From the NCBI GenBank assembly GCA_015680685.1, contig MNCI01033523.1, positions 126,001 to 190,000 on the forward strand: a stretch of DNA of 64,000 nucleotides, written 5' to 3'. Shown piece by piece: positions 36,594-47,514 of this stretch. How positions within the stretch are numbered: the stretch's first letter is position 1; each line of letters opens with the position of its first letter. This stretch comes from Gnetum montanum. Taxonomy: Eukaryota; Streptophyta; Gnetopsida; Gnetales; Gnetaceae. The position numbers were made by a program, and so were the translations under genes. The notes beneath the pieces were generated by a model. That model ran no database searches and was not told where the DNA came from. It saw only the letters and a program-made list of their open reading frames with translations.

Positions 36594-39437
36594 ATGGCAC
36601 CAAGACCAAAGTGACCATAGGAGGGAGGACCCTCTTAACCAAGGAAGAAATAGCCTAGAATTGGAAGGGGCCAATAGGAACAAGCCTAGGAACAACTAGA
36701 AGCAACCCATGCAATGGCACCTCTTTGAGAGGAGCCTGAAGTGGAATCTATTCAGCAGATTCCTGAATAAGAAGTATCAATAGAACAATCACAGTAAGGG
36801 TAAGCACTAGGACCCATACCAAGGCTTTAAGTCACAGTAACACAAGCCTCCCTTAACACCATTAGGCCTCATGATATCCAACACTCAATTTTCCAAGAAC
36901 TAAATTTCAAGCCATTTTTAGAGCATGCTCCAGTAGAGGTGAAAACATAATTGCAAAACTCTCCCATGTGTCCATTCATCACCTATAGTGGGAAGTGGTA
37001 CATGGAAGATACATATCTCTTCTAGAATAATAGAAGGCTAGCCTCCATCGTAAAAATTAAGGATATTCAAGTGTCCTACTCAACTAAAGCTATTGCACAG
37101 GCATTGGGGTTTCCTGATACTAGGACATAACTGGCAAAGCTATCAACACAACGTGACCCTGAGGCTAAAAATAAGTAGACTTAGTGATGTTACGAGGTTA
37201 ATGATAAGGAATACAACATCCTCACATCGATGGAATGCATATATTTCAAAGTAGTGGCCTATCATCTCAATCCAACAATGAGGCCCAAAAAGGTGACTAC
37301 CTTTTCTACACAATCATGCTTTACTCTAAGTGGGAGATTTCCAGAAAATCTTCCATAATTGACATATTTAGAGATCAAAAAGTGCTTTAAAGATAATGAA
37401 CATGGAAGGAAAACCCTGCCTTTCTCATGCCTCATCTGGGAACTTTGCAAAAGGGCAAGGATTATCTACTATGCAAATGACATAATCAAACATGCTTCTT
37501 TGGCTTCATGGTCTAAAATGAAGGATAGGACACCTACTATAACTAAAGAAGGGGAGTAGTAGTTTCCACCTCCACCACCTACTCAAGAAACAACACCAGA
37601 GGCCCATGCAACCATTGAGCACTTATGCAAAATCCAAGTGCAACTCTTGCATGAGTAAGAGTAGCATGTAGGAATGAGTGATGCAAACCCATCTATATAT
37701 CAGCGTGCGATAAGTCACCTTAATGAGGTGGCTCAGACAATTAGCTAGATGGAAAGATGTAGGCTGATATTCTCTACCCAAAGAGCGTAGTTTCTTGCAA
37801 GGTTGAATTCCAATACCTGAGACGTGTTAATGTCTTTATCTCAACACCATTAATTCCTAGAAATCTCTAGGAATTCCACATTTTTTTGACACATTTGCAA
37901 AAAGGAAGGGAGAAATTATATTAGTGATGCAATAGCATAGGTAGGAGACTCTTGCTAAAGTAGTCACTGACCAAGTCATTGAAGCACTTAATGCACCTAC
38001 AGAGTTTGTACCAAATGTATCTACACTTCAAGATGTGGATGCATTTGTTGGCAAGGTCAATGGAAGATTGAATGCAACCTAGCATGAAGAGTTGCTGGAC
38101 CAACTAGTGGGGACCAAGTAATTGATTCTAGATATCTTCAATTTTTTTTTACAACATCACTACAACCTAGTCGAAGTTGTTGGAAGCAAAGGGCAAGTGT
38201 ATCATCCTAGATGGGAAACTTGAAATAGCCCAAGCATAAAACCAATGCTTCACCATGGAAGTTACTAAACTGCATGCCCATTTTGCTAATCCCATGCTCC
38301 TTAGCCTAGCAACAACTAGAGATGAAGCTTTTCAATAGCTTCAAGAATGACTAAAACAAGCTAAGTAGGAAATGATGACAGCCATCTTCAACTAGTTTAT
38401 AGTAGAAGAAAAAATCTACTTGGTTCAAATGCATTAAAAAATGAATCATTAACCATTAAAAATCATCACCTATGCAATGTTAATGCACAAAAATAACAAA
38501 TTCAGGAATTCATTTATTAATAGTAGGAGCAACTTGCCAAGGTAAACACTGATTTGAGAAAATTGGCTATAAATAATTGAAATCTATCTATGGATAAAGT
38601 TTGAGCCTTATACTAGAAGTCTACCATTGAGATCACTACCTAGAAAAATGAGGCACTTAAGTTTGAAAAAGTTAAAAATCACTATAGAGACCAGGTTAGC
38701 TTGCAGAATGAGGTAAATGAAAAACATATTCAAATGGCTAAGCAAAAAGTAAACAAAGCCCTCAAACAACTCTAGTAAGGAAGAGAAGTGTGGTAGCCCA
38801 TCATTGATGGAATTGATGCCTATAACGAAGTGGAGATCCTCCTAAATGAGTTGCAAATTGAAGAAATGATAGAATACATAGAATTGGCTAATCTCTAGTA
38901 TGCAAACCTGGCACTACTGACTATCAGATGGTAATACTCAAAATTCGAAAAATAAGTAGCCAGCTCATACTTGTTGTATGAGGCCAAGTTAAAGCACCAT
39001 AAAGACACCAAGCAAAAGCTTGAGACAACAAATGCTGAGCCTAAACTTCTCATGGCATGACTCATGAATCAACAATCAAGTACTGAGAACTTGGCCAAGA
39101 GAATGAATAATTACCAAGAGATGAAAAACATAGTTAAGGCATTTAACATCAAGTGTAAACAATTTTCTACCTAGTTCATTAATGCTAAGGAGCTATTTCA
39201 AATGATTTTATATCCTTGTGATGTGCCCATTTTTTCCTTTATTGGCAAAGCTAGGTGGATGGTGCATGATCCCAAGAGTAAGGAGGAGAAAATGAAGGCA
39301 TTTTTGGATGTCTTTTACCTCCTACTAGAAGTTGTAGCAGTAGTAGGACAACCACATCCACCTCAGCCATCACACATGCCTAAAGTCTATGAAGGTCCCT
39401 CAGAGCCTCATGAGCCACCACCACCAAGGACTATCTA
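36594..39437 (+). pseudogene. Third ORF of the Athila-like element, env position (broken)
   Basis: An ATG at 36594 starts a frame that continues with stops to about 37760. The segment with VKIKDIQVSYSTKAIAQALG (37050-37109) and ending in LPFSCLIWELCKRARI (37419-37466) resembles the putative plant transposon protein domain often seen in Athila-type ORFs. This is recognition by pattern, not by search. From about 38390 to 39170 the other frames give Lys/Glu/Gln-rich, probable coiled-coil sequence. The end (39340-39437) is Pro-rich. Athila ORFs here have been discussed as env-like; I see no signal peptide or clear membrane segment. Function unknown. Confidence 0.55.
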
Positions 39438-39667
39438 ACCTTCTCCACCAACTTCATGCCATCAAAGGAATTGCCATCCAATTTTGAAGAGTCATGTCAT
39501 GGTATTCAATTTTATGTTATGAACACCACAATTTTTGTAATGTGTTGATCCATACAATCGAGCACTCAGTTCTATCAAGTTAGTTTACTTTGTTTTGTTA
39601 AGAGTTAATCAATAATCCCATACCTTCCTGATTTTGTAAAGAAACTCAAGGACAAATTTTTATTTAG

Positions 39668-39678
39668 TTGTGGGGGTA
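39668..39678 (+). other. Polypurine tract of the Athila-like element
   Basis: ttgtgggggta directly before the LTR start TGATGG at 39679. The type (T-rich lead, G run, ta) is usual for Athila elements. Confidence 0.75.
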
Positions 39679-40546
39679 TGATGGAGACTAAGCCTTGTTG
39701 ACGTGGTCTCGTCAATGCATTGTCTGCTACATTGATGCAGCCCCATTGACATAAGCTCTATTTTTTTGCTATAAATAGATGCTCATTAGCCACATTTATG
39801 GCATCTGATAGATAGTAGTAGTTGAACTCTTGTAGTTTGTTCATTTGAAAGTTAGAATATTTCTCCCAAGTACCCACAGTAGGAGTTATTAAGTGTATAG
39901 ATCTTTATTCAAACATTGTTGTACCTGAGCATGATAGTGTGCACAACAATAAAAATGAGCTTCTTAATAAAACTTGCAGCATTCTAAATAGTTTATATAT
40001 TTATTTATGCATTTAATGATTTCAATTAATTATTTAATTTTTTCAGTAATTAAGCTAATTAAGTGAGACAAGATAAATAGATTAAACACATAAGTATGAC
40101 CACTTCAAGAATACCATGCATCCACTTGGTAATTCCAGAAGCTTTATTGAATGGTGTGCCTAGTGGTGTAGCACTTGGTAACCCAATAATGGATACATGG
40201 GTTTAGGACATGTATAGAAAGTAGGACTAGATTCTTATGTTAGGATTAGTTAAAGATCAATTAGTTAGTTAATTTAGATTAATCATTAAATTACTTTATC
40301 TCTCTCTTCAAAGCACCAAAGAACATAAAGTATAAAATGATAAAAATCATATGCCTAAATTTCACTTAACCATAACTTTGTACTTCATAAGTGTAATCGA
40401 GAAGATAATGAATGACCTTAGAGAAACGCTCACTACCTAGAAAACTAGTGCACTGAAAACTATAAAGCCCACGAAATTTGACCAAATCACACATAAATGC
40501 TTTGTGATTCGTATGGTTAGACTTAGGGGTACCTCACCACTCATCA
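39679..40546 (+). mobile_element. 3' LTR of the Athila-like element
   Basis: TGATGGAGAC...CTCATCA, 868 bp, TATAAATA at 39770-39777. It is followed by the target duplication ATTGG at 40547-40551. It differs from the 5' LTR at many sites, so the insertion is not recent. Confidence 0.9.
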
Positions 40547-40551
40547 ATTGG
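40547..40551 (+). repeat. Target-site duplication ATTGG, right copy
   Basis: Identical to 28537-28541. Removing the element and one copy brings the two halves of the integrase back into register. Confidence 0.9.
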
Positions 40552-41475
40552 ACCTTACAACTAGACACTAATTTTATCCAGGAATGGTAACTAAAGTTTT
40601 AAAATTTGTAAAGAAGTATTTGACTTGTCAAAAAATGAAAAGAGGTAAAGGATTCAATGGACATTATATACCTTTGTTAATTTCCAAGGGTTCATGAAAA
40701 ATTGTGTTAATGGATTTTGTGAGTAATATTCCAAAACTAAAAAATAAAATTGATGCTAATTTTTTTTAGTAGCATATTTTATTCCATGAAAAAAGGTAAG
40801 GGATTCTTCTCATGTTGTGAATTTATTTTTCCTGCATGTTTTAAAGTTGCATTGAATTCCTTTGAATATTCTTAGTGATAGAGACTCCACATTCATTAGT
40901 CATTCATAGGGATCTCTTTAAAAATATTTAGGGACAGAGTTCAATTTTCCTAGTGCATATCATCCATAATCTAATGGCCAATGCAAAGTGGTGAATAAAT
41001 CCTTGCTAAATATATTAAGGTGTTTATGTGATGGATAGTTAAATTGGTGGGAAAATTTGTTATGTCATGCTAAATTTTCTTATAATAATTTCTTTCATAT
41101 TGCTATTGGTAAAAGATCATTTGAGATGAATTATGATTTCTTTTCCTAAGATGGTGGACAATTTGAAGAGCTTTGAGGAAGATGCTCAACTTGATGTTAC
41201 TTTTATGCAAGAGATGAGGGATCTTCATGCACAAGTGAAGGAAAACCTTGAGAAGAAGGCTAAGGAGAGCATCCTTAAGAGGAATGAGAGTGAACAAAAG
41301 TATAATTTTATTATTGGTGATCTTTTTTGGATGCACTTTAAGAAGAATAGATTGAAATATGTTAACTTCTCCAAGTTGAAATCCAAGAAGATGGGTCCTT
41401 TCAAAATAAAGGCCAAAATTAATACTACTTTTGAGATTGATTTACCAAAAAATGTTGATGTCTTTTATATTTAAT
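40552..41475 (+). pseudogene. pol: Gypsy integrase, main part after the insertion
   Basis: This continues the integrase from 28536. FYPGMVTKVLKFVKKYLTCQ at 40588-40647 is the end of the zinc-binding domain, with the first Cys of CxxC changed to Tyr. The first catalytic region has MDFVSNIPK at 40710-40737, and the second region IETPHSLV at about 40879. The third region near 40970-41010 has Lys in place of the catalytic Glu. The C-terminal domain is well kept at 41133-41474: GDLFWMHFKKNRL, SKLKSKKMGPFKI, then a TFEIDLPKN end. No chromodomain follows. Confidence 0.8.
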
Positions 41476-41839
41476 GTTTTAGATCTTATGCATTATCATG
41501 GGTTGGTTGATGATGAAAACATATAGGTGACATTAATAAGTTGAAGGGACATATTGAAAAGTCCAATCCTTTAAATAAGAGAAAAGCAATCATAGTCAAG
41601 TAAAAAAAAGATTCAAGAACTTGAGTGAATAGCCATGAATACTTGATCCAATGTGAGGATCAATCCACTAATCCTTTTGTATGGGCCCATGAGATCAAAC
41701 TTCTTAAGTAGGGAATTACTTCTACCCATACTATCTTGTTCATATAAGATTACTTTTTAAGAGATGCAAGAGCTAGTATAGATTTACCTCTTCCAAGACC
41801 CTTATTCTTTTACTATAGATTATTTTTGTAGATTTTTTG

Positions 41840-42708
41840 ATTTATAGACACATCTTGGAGATCAAGGAGACATCTTGGACAAGAGCTAAAGTTCATAGTA
41901 GACCAATAGAATGATGTAAAAGACATCTAGCCTAACAAGAAGATGTCTCGAGAAAGATGTCTTACTATTTGAGGAGACATCTTGGGCAACACATCCTAAC
42001 TATCATGAGATACCTCCACTATTGATGAGATATATTAGCTTTTAGGAATGTGTCTCCTACCAAAAGGAGACATCTCACAAAAATGATGGATTTTTGTAGG
42101 ATATCTTCAAAGAAAGTCAAACACAACCCATATAGCTATGAAAACTTTTAAATTGGTAGTTCCAAGTTGGAAACAACATAACAAAAGAAGAAAAGGATAG
42201 AAACATCTAGAAATCTAGAAAAGGAGACAAGAAATATTTAGTTTGAGCTTGTAGAAAGGTTTCTATATTTCTTGTCTTTATTTTTTTAATAAATAGTCTA
42301 TGTGCTTTATGCTTATGTCTATGATCAATTGATCAAACTAACAAGATATGTCGTGACAACATATTGTGTGAGTGCATAATTATGGTTGCATCTCAAGATT
42401 AATTCTATGTGTGTTTTATCTTTGTATTCTTATGTTCTATCTTGTGAATTTCGATCTTAGTCCTAAGCTATGGGAGATATTCTCTTTCAGTTACGCCTTG
42501 CATTGAGAAAAATTGTTGTGTGGTTGTAAAGCTTCATACTTTGCAATGTTATATGAGTTTTTTTGAGTGTTTGATTAATGATGTGGATTGTGACACCTTG
42601 TTTTAATATTCTTACATTAATTGATGATATTTATTTTTCTTATTTTCTAGCATATTGATTATCTTTTATAATATCTATATGTAGTGGAAAATTGAAGGTT
42701 AAATCATG
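41840..42708 (+). mobile_element. 3' LTR of the chromovirus-like element (left edge approximate)
   Basis: The right part matches the 5' LTR remnant at 20430-20832 and ends ttaaatcat. The left part is rich in gagacatct words. The start was not found by sequence signal; it lies between the integrase end (41475) and 41867. Confidence 0.6.
41867..42072. promoter_or_regulatory. Cluster of five TGTCTC/GAGACA words in an LTR
   Basis: GAGACA at 41867, 41974 and 42067; TGTCTC at 41944 and 42051. TGTCTC is the classical auxin response element bound by ARF proteins. Five copies in 206 bp is well above chance for a 6-mer. It may equally be an internal repeat with no role. Confidence 0.35.
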
Positions 42709-43940
42709 AGTAAACAAGCTCCAAAAAAGTATCAATATAAGTTAACTATGATAGACAATATGTGTTAACATATACTTTTGTACCTTTCTTTACTACAAAA
42801 AGTCATATTTTGCTAAAGCTTTTTGTTGATACATCAAGTCCTTTTGCTAATTTAAGTTCAAACATGGATATAGAAAATGAGTTCAGGATTGGGACCATCC
42901 TCACTACTAATAATTAATTTTTCTTTCTTAATACTTAAAAGAATATATTATAAGGATGTACACCTAAGTAGACATCTTTAAAATTGGAAAGTTACTCTTT
43001 TCCATGTTGTTTTTGGTGCTTTCTACTTAATTATTAAACATGTGTTATACTCTAAATTTTATTATTAATAATAATATTCTTTTAGAATTCCACACTACCG
43101 AGCCCCTCATCCCCCACCTTCCCATCCTTCAATCTATTCCCAAAAAATTTAAGAGGAAGAATGGTTTTATGATAGAAAAAATAAATTTAAAAATATAATA
43201 TTCAAGATCAATATTTAATTTTAAAACCTAAGGAAATTAGAATATCGAACTAAGAGAATATTTTTAAGAACATATGCCAAAAGACTATAGAAAATGCAAT
43301 TTTGTTTATATTAGGTCTATGAAGAATCAATATATTTATATGTCTATTACAATTGCAACATTAATTAAAGCTACAATTCCTTGTCATCTTATTGGAATGC
43401 ACCACCTAATTGAGATAGGAAATTTGATTAATATCTCAAGAGAAAATTATATATGTACATTTTTCATAGAGGTAGTGAAAGAATGTTAGATTTTCATTTT
43501 ATTCCTTCACTAAGCAATTCTAATATACTAATATTTATTCAAATCAAGGGAGTAACCATAAACTCTAATCTTTAGGATAGCTATAATTCATAATGTTTTC
43601 TATTGTTATGAGTGTATAAGTTTTACTGATTACTTATGAATCCTCTATATTTGAACAAAATCACATTAAACTAGTTATTTACTCAATACTTATCATAGAC
43701 TATCATAGATAAAGCACAAATAGCACTGGTTCTAATTCTGGTAGACTAAACTTTTTTATAACATCATCTTTGGGTAAATTGTAATGTCAAATTGAGCTTG
43801 TAAGAACATATTATGTTTCATTGGTATTCCCCATCCCTCTAATAGTGATACAATATTTATATTATTGTAGTACCTTCTGACATCATGGATTCTCAAAGAC
43901 ACTTACAATGATTATGTCAATTACTTATATCCATAGTTTT
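42709..43940. other. AT-rich DNA without recognisable gene
   Basis: Flank of the chromovirus-like element. A 71-codon frame at 43274-43489 (+) has no recognisable features. Otherwise I see nothing. Confidence 0.4.
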
Positions 43941-44535
43941 ACATGGGCTAGGCAACTATATTCTTCTTCAACAATCCATAACTAAGTTACTACAACTCTT
44001 TTCAATTTTCTACTTCATATGTACTTTCTACATAAATCTTTGGCTTCCTTACAACCTCATTATTATTACTTTCTATAATTTTTAGTTCTTATTCCTTGAT
44101 GCTTCAATCCCCCTTTTGATGTTAGCCAAATCTACGACTAAATTAATGACATCAACCCTTAATAAATAGGGCTAACCTTCTCATTCTCTACAAGTACTAT
44201 ATATAAGAGCTAGGATTATTTTTCCTTTTTTAAAAATACATACAAATATCCCTTATTTCCTTTGTTTTCATCATACTTTAGTCTAGAAGCTTCTATTAAT
44301 CTCATGGTTTTACAACCTAACTTCTTTCTTCTTCCTTGGATTATGGATACATCTTTTATTATTTCATGATGTTTCTTGATTGATACATACACCTATGATA
44401 AGTGATCATATACTTCTTTATATTCCTCAGCTAGATATGACTCTTCATGGATTATCATGAGATTCTCAATTTCTAATATTAAAAAATTAATGATTGTATC
44501 TTGATTAGAGGATATATTTTAACACTCCCCTTCAA
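43941..44535 (-). mobile_element. Copia-like 3' LTR end with polypurine tract (left edge approximate)
   Basis: On the - strand, CTTGAAGGGGAG (44535-44525) is followed by TGTTAAAATATATCC (from 44524), a typical PPT plus LTR start of plant copia elements. A TATATATA-type box lies near 44202-44214. The coding part that should precede it, at higher coordinates, is not recognisable. Confidence 0.5.
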
Positions 44536-45179
44536 GTATTAGTTTCTTAACTTCCTTTCATCTTTATGTTTACAAATGCATGAGGAGTTGATTTTATTCA
44601 TTCTATTTTGATAATGTCATCTTTAATATATCCATTTCTTCCACTTAAACATGAATTTGGAAACATAACTAATTTTAATATTCTTTCTTAATACTTGGTT
44701 GGTTACAACTTTTATTTAGTTAGCTTATTATAGTGTTATAAATATTTGAAAAATATTTGAGAATGAACTTTTTGTATTTTCAAAATTACCTCAATATTTG
44801 TGCCACCAACATGGACTAAGTATTAATTTTTAACATCTAATTTCTACAAGAATTTTTTAATGACTATCTCATATCACATTTTAACTTTGGTATTGCAAAT
44901 TTAACTCTTTTTCTTTCATTCTTTTCCTACACTTCTTTGGAGTTAACTTACATATTATAACATATTATTTTGATGTAGAGTGGAATCCCAATTATTGTTT
45001 CAATCATCTTTACCATAATGAATAATTTGTTAAATTCTAAGATAACCATTTATCTTCTTTTGGTGGGGATAGAGTTGAAAGGTTTTTTCTTGTAAATAGT
45101 GTCATTATTATGTTCAAAATGAAATTGCAATTAACATGTATCTTTTAGTCTTTATGACTTAAAATTTTGAGACCAATGG
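44536..45179. other. AT-rich DNA without recognisable gene
   Basis: This lies between the copia-like PPT and family Z copy B. It may contain the decayed end of the copia pol on the - strand. I see no conserved block. Confidence 0.35.
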
Positions 45180-47128
45180 TATATGATAGGGGTCCCACCA
45201 ATTTTGGACCAAGGGATTTATCATTTGAATCACAATGTGATCTATTTGTAAGCTTCAAAGACAATACTGAATGAATTACTAAGAATAATTGTGTACTTTT
45301 TTGCATTTAAAAATTTTAAAATATATTATAATAAATATAATACAATTCAATTTTGTGTAACCGCAGAGAGAGAAAGGCAATGAAATATTTATGAATTTAT
45401 ATTTTATAATTTTTATGTATTTTATAGTTGTAAAGAATAAATGATAACAAACATACATGCATCGCAATTTCTCTTGAGGATACGGCCAACACTCACACAC
45501 TCACATGCACATGTATCATAATTCCACAAGGGATAGGTGCAACACCACAAATAAAAATGCAATAAAAATTACAGTTAGTCACAACCTCAATGGCCTAATA
45601 CTATGTCATATACTTGTGACCTTTTTGGGCAAGGTTGAGTTTTTGCAACTTATAAAAATGAGAATTAAATAAATATTTTTAATATTTTAAGGTTTTATGA
45701 TGTTTTTGGTATTTTTAAAGTTTTAAGACATCAATCATAAAAATAAAGAAAAACCATAAGTTTTATTCATCATGCAAACACTAGACTCTACATCTATAAA
45801 ATGGTTCCAAGTCACATAAGCAAGGTAGCCCTAACAAAGTCTAACTATACTTGTAAAAGAAATGATTTAAAACACACAAAAATAAGGGAAAGAATTAATT
45901 TACCTAAGGAAGAGCTCTTTATATACACTAGACACCACAATTTCAAGAAAATGACTAAGTAATGGTTGCTTATGTATGAGATCTCTCCTTGGGTATTTAT
46001 AGTTTTTTCATGAGAATGAAGAGGATTTTTCAATGTATAGATGTCAACAAAAGCTCATCAACATGATCCTAGCCACTAGAAGTAACATTGTAGGTAAGAG
46101 ATAGGACCAAGAAGGATGTGCATTAACACTCCTATGCTAACATATGGGGTGCACCAACACAAGATAGTCATCATACCTATTTCCTTTCCCATGATCCCCA
46201 CAGCCCACATATGCATCCCCACCCCTGTAGTGCATCCCTTCCCATCCCCATCTATTACAATCGACCACTTTCCTACTAGAACAAGCCATAACCCAAACGA
46301 ACATGCTAGTATGATCTGAGAACATCCAAATCAATCTAGAAACATTCTAAAGGATTTAGAATTAGGTATGACACCTCAAAGTATAACATGAAAGGTAAGA
46401 ATGCATTGCAAAAGACTAATAACCTCAACTAACATGCTAGAATAGGAAACACAAAATACTTCCCTAGATCAAGGGCTCACAATCAATATATAAATTACCA
46501 TTGAATGCTTCATCATTTTCCCATGACTAGATAAAGATATTTTCATAAATTTAATATTCAAGACACAATGACTATGACTAGATACATTACAAGATCAATG
46601 TAGAGAAATGTAATGGTATAAATACTTTGATGTAAAACTCATTACAAAACTACCACTTGGAAAGAGAGAGAGACCAAGGAATAATGGCTAGAAAGAAAAG
46701 ACCCCTAGTGTACCTATGAAATTGAAAGTACCTCTGGTATGATGGATCACCTTTAACATATTCTTTTTTATTTGTATTCACTACCAATTATTATGAATAT
46801 TTTTTACTTAGGATCCTAAAATGCAACTACTTCACCTCCAAATCTTCCTTTCAAGAAAGGCTCTCATATTCTGAATTGAGAAACTATTCTCTAAGTGGTA
46901 CTAAATGATGTTATCTTTATCGGCTCAAGGTACACCTCCAAAGGCATACTAGACTACAAAAATGCTAAAAATCATATGAATCCTTAATAATTAAACCACC
47001 ATTGAAACCATCATGCATGAAAATAATGATAAGCATAATCCCCAAGGATAGCATGAAGAGAAACTTCATAGTTTAACACTAGACACATGCATAGATTTGA
47101 CAATAAATAAAACTTGAAAGCACATACN
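45180..47128 (-). mobile_element. LTR-like repeat family Z, copy B
   Basis: Reverse-strand copy of 24485-26352. A TATA box (TATTTATA on +) is at 45994-46001. A PBS-like TAGTATTAGGCCATTGAGG (-) lies at about 45605-45587, followed by the same leader down to about 45180. It shares aataaaacttatggt and the gttctagtaggaaag block with A1/A2. Part of it (46508-46892) is repeated in inverted orientation at 47129-47513. Confidence 0.6.
46508..46892 (+). repeat. Left arm of a perfect 385-bp inverted repeat
   Basis: By eye, every base of this arm is the reverse complement of 47129-47513. It is also the genuine family Z sequence, because copy A2 has the same segment (about 24770-25060) in the same order. 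Confidence 0.9.
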
Positions 47129-47513
47129 AGAGAATAGTTTCTCAATTCAGAATATGAGAGCCTTTCTTGAAAGGAAGATTTGGAGGTGAAGTAGTTGCAT
47201 TTTAGGATCCTAAGTAAAAAATATTCATAATAATTGGTAGTGAATACAAATAAAAAAGAATATGTTAAAGGTGATCCATCATACCAGAGGTACTTTCAAT
47301 TTCATAGGTACACTAGGGGTCTTTTCTTTCTAGCCATTATTCCTTGGTCTCTCTCTCTTTCCAAGTGGTAGTTTTGTAATGAGTTTTACATCAAAGTATT
47401 TATACCATTACATTTCTCTACATTGATCTTGTAATGTATCTAGTCATAGTCATTGTGTCTTGAATATTAAATTTATGAAAATATCTTTATCTAGTCATGG
47501 GAAAATGATGAAG
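47129..47513 (-). repeat. Right arm of the inverted repeat, bounded by two Ns
   Basis: Exactly 385 bp between N at 47128 and N at 47514, and identical in reverse to 46508-46892. Copy A2 of the same family has no such inversion. It is most likely a misplaced contig piece. Confidence 0.9.
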
Positions 47514-47514
47514 N

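Larger units (their letters stand above)
28542..40546 (+). mobile_element. Athila-like LTR retrotransposon inserted in integrase of another element
   Basis: Complete end to end: 5' LTR 28542-29442 (901 bp), PBS, gag, protease, RT, RNase H, an integrase remnant, a long spacer, a third ORF, PPT and 3' LTR 39679-40546 (868 bp). Both LTRs start TGATGG and end CTCATCA. The 5-bp target duplication is perfect. Athila membership rests on the PBS type (decayed TGGCGCCGTTGCCGGGGA), on the LNW-KSHLMVQEGIVLGH block of RT, and on a large ORF downstream of pol. RT has an internal deletion and the integrase core is missing, so the copy is dead despite its intact borders. Confidence 0.9.
20430..42708 (+). 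mobile_element. Ty3/gypsy element resembling chromoviruses, interrupted by other elements
   Basis: On the + strand: partial 5' LTR (about 20430-20832), tRNA-iMet-type PBS, gag with a zinc knuckle, protease, RT, RNase H, integrase and 3' LTR ending about 42708. The two LTRs match over their last 250-400 bp (the tail ataatatctatatttagtgg at 20770-20789 and ataatatctatatgtagtgg at 42668-42687). It is split by family Z repeats at 22085-26350 and by an Athila-like element at 28542-40546. RT and integrase blocks resemble plant chromoviruses, but I found no chromodomain after integrase, so the sub-lineage is open. Confidence 0.75.

Noticed and set aside
43274-43489. 71-codon + strand frame as a small gene
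   Set aside because: No motif, no context and AT-rich chance composition.
46116-46334. Pro/His-rich frames on both strands
   Set aside because: They lie in family Z copy B, whose other copies do not keep these frames.
46508-47513. MITE or foldback transposon from the large inverted repeat
   Set aside because: Perfect identity of the arms and the Ns at both edges of the right arm fit an assembly fault better; no target duplication is seen.
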